Shown here: piece by piece, positions 21,567 to 24,875 of the stretch
How positions within the stretch are numbered: position 1 is the stretch's first letter
Layout: every line of letters begins with the position of its first letter
Source of the DNA: DALYDP01 sp964541635
GTDB taxonomy: Bacteria; Patescibacteriota; Gracilibacteria; Peribacterales; Peribacteraceae
Direction: 5' to 3'
DNA length: 24,875 bases
NCBI GenBank assembly: GCA_964541635.1
Contig: CAZIQM010000012.1
Span: 1-24,875, forward strand
Translations under genes and position numbers: made by a program
The notes under the pieces: generated by a model
The model's input: the letters and a program-made list of their open reading frames with translations, nothing else
The model's database searches: none
Told to the model about the DNA's origin: nothing

Positions 21567-22997
21567 GTGCGCATGACCCGGACCTTGACCTCCATCGCCG
21601 TCGCCGCTTACGCGGTGGCGGCTTTGGCGTACGCGTGCCACGGGCTCGACACGAACCCCCAGTACGACAACCAAGGACTGACCTACGCGTCCGACATGAT
21701 CGAGGACGCGCGCGACGGGCGCCTGTGGCACTTCCTGATGCAGGAACGGAAGTACCCGATGGCGCACGTGCTCCCCTTCGCCGCGGTCGAGGAGGTCCTG
21801 CTGGTCTGGAAGGACGGCATCACGAAACGGGAATCGTTCGTCATCGGGCGCGCCGTCGCGATGCTGTTCTCGCTCGGCATGTTCCTCGCGCTGTGGAGGA
21901 TCGCGAAGCGGCTGGACGCGCAGCGCGAGGCGACGCTGCTCCTCATGGCGAGCGTGCTCGTCCTGCTCTTCACCAGCGCCATCCGGCCGCACGTGCCGAC
22001 CGCCTTCTGGACCTTGATGGCGCTCCTCTGTTCCATCCGGTACCGCGAGGCCCCGTCGGCCTTGCGTGCCCTCGCGGCGTTCGCCTGCGCGGGCGTCGCG
22101 TTCGCCACGCTGCAGAGCGGCCTGCTTGCGTTCACCTTCCCGCTCTGGGCGTTGCTCGAACGCCCCTGGTCCGCGCGGTCGGTCGCGAAGACCGGGTGCT
22201 GGGCGCTCGGCACGGCGGCGGTCGCGGCGGCGGTCGGCTACCCCTTCGTCCTCCGGCCCCTCTTCGGGCGCGTCGCGCAGGGCGGGGCGGACCTCGGGCA
22301 CGACGTGGGCCTGACGTTCGACGTCGTCGGCGCGCCGGCGCACTGGATCCCACAATTGCTCGGCGGGGAAATCGTCCTGCTCGCCGCGGCGGGCATCGCC
22401 GTCGTCTCCATGGTCCGGAGGAAGGACTATGCCGCGCCGTGGATCCCCGTGGTCCTCGCCTACTGCGCGCTCTTCTTCCTCGTGTTCGGCTTCCACTCCA
22501 TCGCCGCCGGGCGCTTCTTCATTCCCGTGCTGCCGATGTTCGCCCTGCTGGCGGCCCCGTGGCTGCGCTCGGCGAAACCCGCCGCGACCGCGGGCATCGC
22601 GATCCTGGTCGTGCTCATGGCGGCGAAACTCGCGTGGCTGTCGTTCGTGCCCAACACCTACCAGGACACGAGCGCCTTCTTCGCCACGCGCGACGGCAAG
22701 GTCGGCACGGTCTCGCAACCGGGATATTTCTTCTCGATCGCGCCGGACAAGCGCGTGACGGAAACCGATTCGCTCGCCGACGTCGGCACGATCGTCGTGC
22801 CGGACTACGACCGCGCCGACACCGCGAAAATGTCGAAGTGGACGCCGTGCTTCCGTTCCGTCGCGTCCCGGACGACCGACGAAATCGCCCTCCTGTGGAA
22901 CGACACCCCCTGGGCGCTCTGGACGCTCTTCGAGGCGTCGCGGATGGGACCGAACATGACGGTGTACTGCAAAGAGGGACCCGTCAGCCAAGGATAG
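21567..22997 (+). CDS. Multi-pass membrane protein, probable GT-C glycosyltransferase (GT39/ArnT-like)
   Basis: 476 residues from the GTG at 21567 (an ATG two codons later is possible); the -10 spacing favours GTG. One N-terminal hydrophobic helix is followed by a polar loop, NPQYDNQGLTYASDMIEDARDG, then about nine further membrane segments to residue ~360. A soluble C-terminal domain of ~110 residues ends the protein. The polar first loop with acidic residues, then a LFTSAIRPHVPTAFWTLMAL helix, is the layout of PMT/ArnT-type enzymes that use polyprenyl-linked sugars. The exact family is not certain. Its 3' end overlaps the convergent M50 protease by 14 bp. Confidence 0.75.
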   Translation: MRMTRTLTSIAVAAYAVAALAYACHGLDTNPQYDNQGLTYASDMIEDARDGRLWHFLMQERKYPMAHVLPFAAVEEVLLVWKDGITKRESFVIGRAVAMLFSLGMFLALWRIAKRLDAQREATLLLMASVLVLLFTSAIRPHVPTAFWTLMALLCSIRYREAPSALRALAAFACAGVAFATLQSGLLAFTFPLWALLERPWSARSVAKTGCWALGTAAVAAAVGYPFVLRPLFGRVAQGGADLGHDVGLTFDVVGAPAHWIPQLLGGEIVLLAAAGIAVVSMVRRKDYAAPWIPVVLAYCALFFLVFGFHSIAAGRFFIPVLPMFALLAAPWLRSAKPAATAGIAILVVLMAAKLAWLSFVPNTYQDTSAFFATRDGKVGTVSQPGYFFSIAPDKRVTETDSLADVGTIVVPDYDRADTAKMSKWTPCFRSVASRTTDEIALLWNDTPWALWTLFEASRMGPNMTVYCKEGPVSQG

Positions 22998-23643
22998 CCC
23001 ACGCCGCGTGTTTCACGGCCTGGGTCACGAACCCGACCCACCCGCTGATGATCGACACGCCGACGAACGATTCGGCGACCAACAGCACGACGATGATCCA
23101 CGGACCGTACGCGAAGAGTTCGTCGTACCGTTCGCGCATCCTCCACGGGATGAACAGGCGCACGATATTGCTGCCGTCGAGCGGCGGGATGGGCAACAGG
23201 TTGAAGGCCATGAGGGCGAGGTTGACGTTCGCCATGGCGACGAGGAACCACCCGAGCATCCGCGTCGCGTACCACGCCGTTCCGGGATCGCCCGTGAGGT
23301 CGACGGTCACGAACTGGCCGACGACGATCACGGCGAACGCGAGGACCAGGTTGCTGAGCGGTCCCGCGGCGGCGACGATCGCCGAGTCGCGGACGGGGTG
23401 GCGGAAGTTGCGCGCGTCGACCGGCACGGGCTTGGCCCATCCGAACCCGGCCACGAGGAACAGCACCGCGCCGAGAGGATCGAGGTGCGCGACGGGGTTG
23501 AGGGTCAGGCGGCCGGCGTACCTCGCGGTATCGTCGCCCAATTTCCAGGCCGTGAACGCGTGGGCCCACTCGTGGACCGTGAGCGACACCAGCACGGCGA
23601 TGATCCACAGGGGCACGGTCTCGGGATGGCTGAAGAGGTCCAT
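22984..23643 (-). CDS. Site-2 protease family (M50) intramembrane metalloprotease
   Basis: 219 residues, ATG at 23641-23643. HEWAH at residues 24-28 (HExxH zinc motif) lies within the first membrane helix. NLLPIPPLDGS (about 148-158, D156) supplies the third zinc ligand. About five or six helices fill the chain, with no PDZ domain, as in the short M50B proteins of many bacteria. It would cut transmembrane substrates such as anti-sigma factors or signal-peptide remnants. A TATCCT element ends 7 nt before the ATG, suggesting a leaderless mRNA. It is convergent with and overlaps the membrane protein at 21567-22997. Confidence 0.92.
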   Translation of the reverse strand: MDLFSHPETVPLWIIAVLVSLTVHEWAHAFTAWKLGDDTARYAGRLTLNPVAHLDPLGAVLFLVAGFGWAKPVPVDARNFRHPVRDSAIVAAAGPLSNLVLAFAVIVVGQFVTVDLTGDPGTAWYATRMLGWFLVAMANVNLALMAFNLLPIPPLDGSNIVRLFIPWRMRERYDELFAYGPWIIVVLLVAESFVGVSIISGWVGFVTQAVKHAAWAILG

Positions 23644-23650
23644 GGACCCG

Positions 23651-23656
23651 AGGATA
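23651..23656 (-). promoter_or_regulatory. -10-like element TATCCT of the M50 protease gene
   Basis: On the minus strand TATCCT is followed by 7 nt and the ATG at 23643. It lies just past the 3' end of tRNA-Ser, so read-through from the tRNA is an alternative source of transcript. Confidence 0.4.
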
Positions 23657-23666
23657 CATGACGAAA

Positions 23667-23756
23667 TGGCGGAGAGGGGGAGATTCGAACTCCCGAGACC
23701 CTTTCAGGTCTACACGCTTTCCAAGCGTGCGCACTAGGCCACTATGCGACCTCTCC
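23667..23756 (-). tRNA. tRNA-Ser (anticodon GGA)
   Basis: On the minus strand the acceptor GGAGAGG (23756-23750) pairs with CCTCTCC (23677-23671), followed by G and encoded CCA. The anticodon stem CACGC/GCGTG holds loop TTGGAAA with anticodon GGA. The long variable arm (AGACC/GGTCT hairpin) is typical of serine tRNA, and the T arm has TTCGAAT. It is 90 nt and looks intact. Confidence 0.96.
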
Positions 23757-23770
23757 ACGTGCGGGCGCAG

Positions 23771-23778
23771 AGTATAAT
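23771..23778. promoter_or_regulatory. Overlapping divergent -10 elements
   Basis: The 8 bp AGTATAAT read as TATAAT on the plus strand (23773-23778) and TATACT on the minus strand (23776-23771). The minus-strand element is 14 nt before the tRNA-Ser 5' end. The plus-strand one lies 8 nt before a GTG that opens a 9-codon frame ending at the next TATAAT. Confidence 0.55.
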
Positions 23779-23811
23779 GAATCCGGGTGTGCCGTCCAAC
23801 GTCCTCGGGGG

Positions 23812-23817
23812 TATAAT
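23812..23817 (+). promoter_or_regulatory. -10 element TATAAT of the HD-domain gene
   Basis: A perfect TATAAT is followed by exactly 6 nt and the ATG at 23824, so +1 is expected at the A of ATG. Confidence 0.65.
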
Positions 23818-23823
23818 TTCCGC

Positions 23824-24405
23824 ATGGATCGCGATATGCAGCTACTGTTCGAGCTTGGGACGCTTCGCTTCGTCCCCCGCTCCTGGGCCCAACTGCATCA
23901 ACCGGGTTTCGCCAACGTGAGCGAACACGTCTTCCGTATGGCGTGGATCGCGATGATCCTCGCGAAACGCGAAGGCGCCAACCTCGGGACGGTCCTCCGC
24001 ATGACGCTCGTCCACGACGTGACCGAAAGTCGTACAGGCGACGTCCACACGCTCACTCGCCACTACGTACAACGCGACGATGCGAAAGCCGCCAAACATA
24101 TATTCGCGAATACGTCGCTCGAAGCCGACGCATACGCGCTGTTGCAGGAATACCACGAACGGACGACCATCGAAGCGAAAGTGGTGAAGGACGCTGACAT
24201 GCTGGACGTCGACATGGAGCTGCGAGAACTCGAAGCAAAGGGCGGTGACTATCCAAGCACCTGGAAAGAAAAACGGAAGAGCATCGCCGAGAACGACCTG
24301 CTGACGGAAAGCGGTAAGAAACTCTGGCGCGACATCTACGCCTCGGACCCGTATGCCTGGTACGCGGACGGGATCGAGCGAAATAATTTCCAGGGACACC
24401 GATGA
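23824..24405 (+). CDS. HD-domain phosphohydrolase, YfbR/HDDC2-like (5'-nucleotidase family)
   Basis: 193 residues, ATG at 23824. The HD-domain metal ligands are H35 (NVSEHVFRMA), H64-D65 and E68 in TLVHDVTESRTGD, and D125 in KDADMLD. This layout matches YfbR/HDDC2 proteins, which remove phosphate from deoxyribonucleoside 5'-monophosphates. The overall length matches (about 190-200). The C-terminal third (WKEKRKSIAENDLLTESGKKLW) is family-typical. Its stop overlaps the start of the next gene (ATGA), so the two products are made together. The exact nucleotide preference is unknown. Confidence 0.87.
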   Translation: MDRDMQLLFELGTLRFVPRSWAQLHQPGFANVSEHVFRMAWIAMILAKREGANLGTVLRMTLVHDVTESRTGDVHTLTRHYVQRDDAKAAKHIFANTSLEADAYALLQEYHERTTIEAKVVKDADMLDVDMELRELEAKGGDYPSTWKEKRKSIAENDLLTESGKKLWRDIYASDPYAWYADGIERNNFQGHR

Positions 24406-24875
24406 AACGAGAACCGACCATCATCGCCATCGGCGGAGGTGAAATGGGGCGTCCCGGCACCAAGAGGGAGACGTTGCTGATCGACAAGGAAATCGTCCGC
24501 CTCGCCGGCAAGAAAAAACCGACGCTCCTGTTCCTCCCCACCGCAAGCGGAGACCACGCGGGATACGCGGCGCTGGTGGAAAAATATTACGGTGGCCTCG
24601 GTTGCGCGGTCGAAACGTTGCGGCTCATAGGCACGACACTGCCGAAAGAAAGGATCGCCGCGAAAATCCTCGGAGCCGACATCGTGTACGTTGGCGGCGG
24701 GAATACACTCAAAATGATGAAACTCTGGCGCACGCTCGGCGTCGACCGGATGCTGAAGCAAGCCCACGCGAGCGGGACAGTGATGGCGGGACTGAGCGCG
24801 GGATCGGTGTGCTGGTTCCGTGACGGCAACTCTGACTCCTGGAAATCCGTGAACCCGAAAGCGCCGTACATCAAG
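24402..24875 (+). CDS. Peptidase E-like (S51) / class I glutamine amidotransferase-like protein, 3' end outside window
   Basis: 158 residues are visible from the ATG at 24402, with the frame open to the window edge. It starts REPTIIAIGGGEMGRPGTKRETLLIDKEIV, contains KPTLLFLPTASGD and IVYVGGGNTLKMMKLWR, and has the nucleophile elbow AGLSAGSVCWF (Ser in G-x-SAGS). These are S51 dipeptidase E/cyanophycinase-family motifs. The enzyme may cleave Asp-X dipeptides in the cytoplasm. The His/Glu partners would lie partly downstream. It is coupled to the HD-domain gene by ATGA. Confidence 0.88.
   Translation, partial: MKREPTIIAIGGGEMGRPGTKRETLLIDKEIVRLAGKKKPTLLFLPTASGDHAGYAALVEKYYGGLGCAVETLRLIGTTLPKERIAAKILGADIVYVGGGNTLKMMKLWRTLGVDRMLKQAHASGTVMAGLSAGSVCWFRDGNSDSWKSVNPKAPYIK

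Noticed and set aside
20253..22991. A 912-codon open frame on the minus strand across enolase and the following gene
   Set aside because: It is antisense to enolase and a membrane protein. Its translation is a low-complexity Arg/Glu/Asp/Val mix caused by GC-rich codon bias, with no domain pattern.
1..24875. Recoding of TGA (code 25 as in some Patescibacteria)
   Set aside because: Most genes end in TGA, including all ATGA/GTGA overlaps, and family lengths match TGA as stop.
1..24875. CRISPR arrays, insertion sequences, integrases, rRNA genes
   Set aside because: No regularly spaced repeats, transposase or integrase motifs, or rRNA sequence were seen on either strand.

Overview
The window is GC-rich, gene-dense bacterial DNA. 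It is dominated by cell-surface polysaccharide genes (positions 1 to about 17400), followed by a block of small housekeeping genes (17471 to 24875). TGA is used as a normal stop throughout, so the standard code applies. Small proteins, tight 4-bp gene overlaps, and a DPM1-type glycosyltransferase beside a DUF2304 protein and a giant GT-C membrane protein would fit a Patescibacteria (CPR) genome. That placement is an inference, because no ribosomal RNA or other decisive marker is present.

Layout. The window opens inside a sugar aminotransferase (DegT family, 1-529, +). It converges with a four-gene minus-strand glycosyltransferase operon (4517 down to 471; three GT4 and one GT2), in which every junction is an ATGA or GTGA overlap. 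Divergently transcribed are rfbF and rfbG (CDP-glucose synthesis and 4,6-dehydration), a damaged RmlC-type 3,5-epimerase, an unknown polysaccharide-cluster protein, and two GT2 glycosyltransferases (4602-9474). A two-gene minus-strand island follows (9549-11316). It encodes two Nudix-superfamily proteins that look like diverged paralogues, one with a perfect Nudix box and one with a degenerate box. Beyond it are two more GT4 genes (13553-11401), then an operon of a 935-aa GT-C membrane protein, a DPM1-like GT2 and a DUF2304 protein (17391-13578). The second part holds sufS and sufU, tRNA-Thr(GGT), a second tRNA-Thr-like copy interrupted by a 51-nt insert, a divergent adenylate-kinase-like gene, enolase, a GT-C-like membrane protein, an M50 site-2 protease, tRNA-Ser(GGA), an HD-domain phosphohydrolase and the start of an S51 (peptidase E-like) protein.

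Two expression styles coexist. At eight transcription-unit starts a -10-like TANNNT hexamer ends only 6-9 nt before the start codon, so these mRNAs are predicted to be leaderless. Inner genes are joined by ATGA/GTGA overlaps, and I saw no convincing Shine-Dalgarno sequence before them. The Nudix island is different: it has AT-rich TTGACT promoters, leaders of about 60 nt, clear Shine-Dalgarno sites and strong intrinsic terminators. This suggests it arrived separately or is controlled differently.

Taken together, the first 17 kb would make nucleotide sugars (CDP-6-deoxyhexose), assemble a surface glycan with at least nine glycosyltransferases, and probably transfer lipid-linked sugars outside the membrane with GT-C enzymes. 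No flippase, polymerase or ligase of the pathway is visible here.
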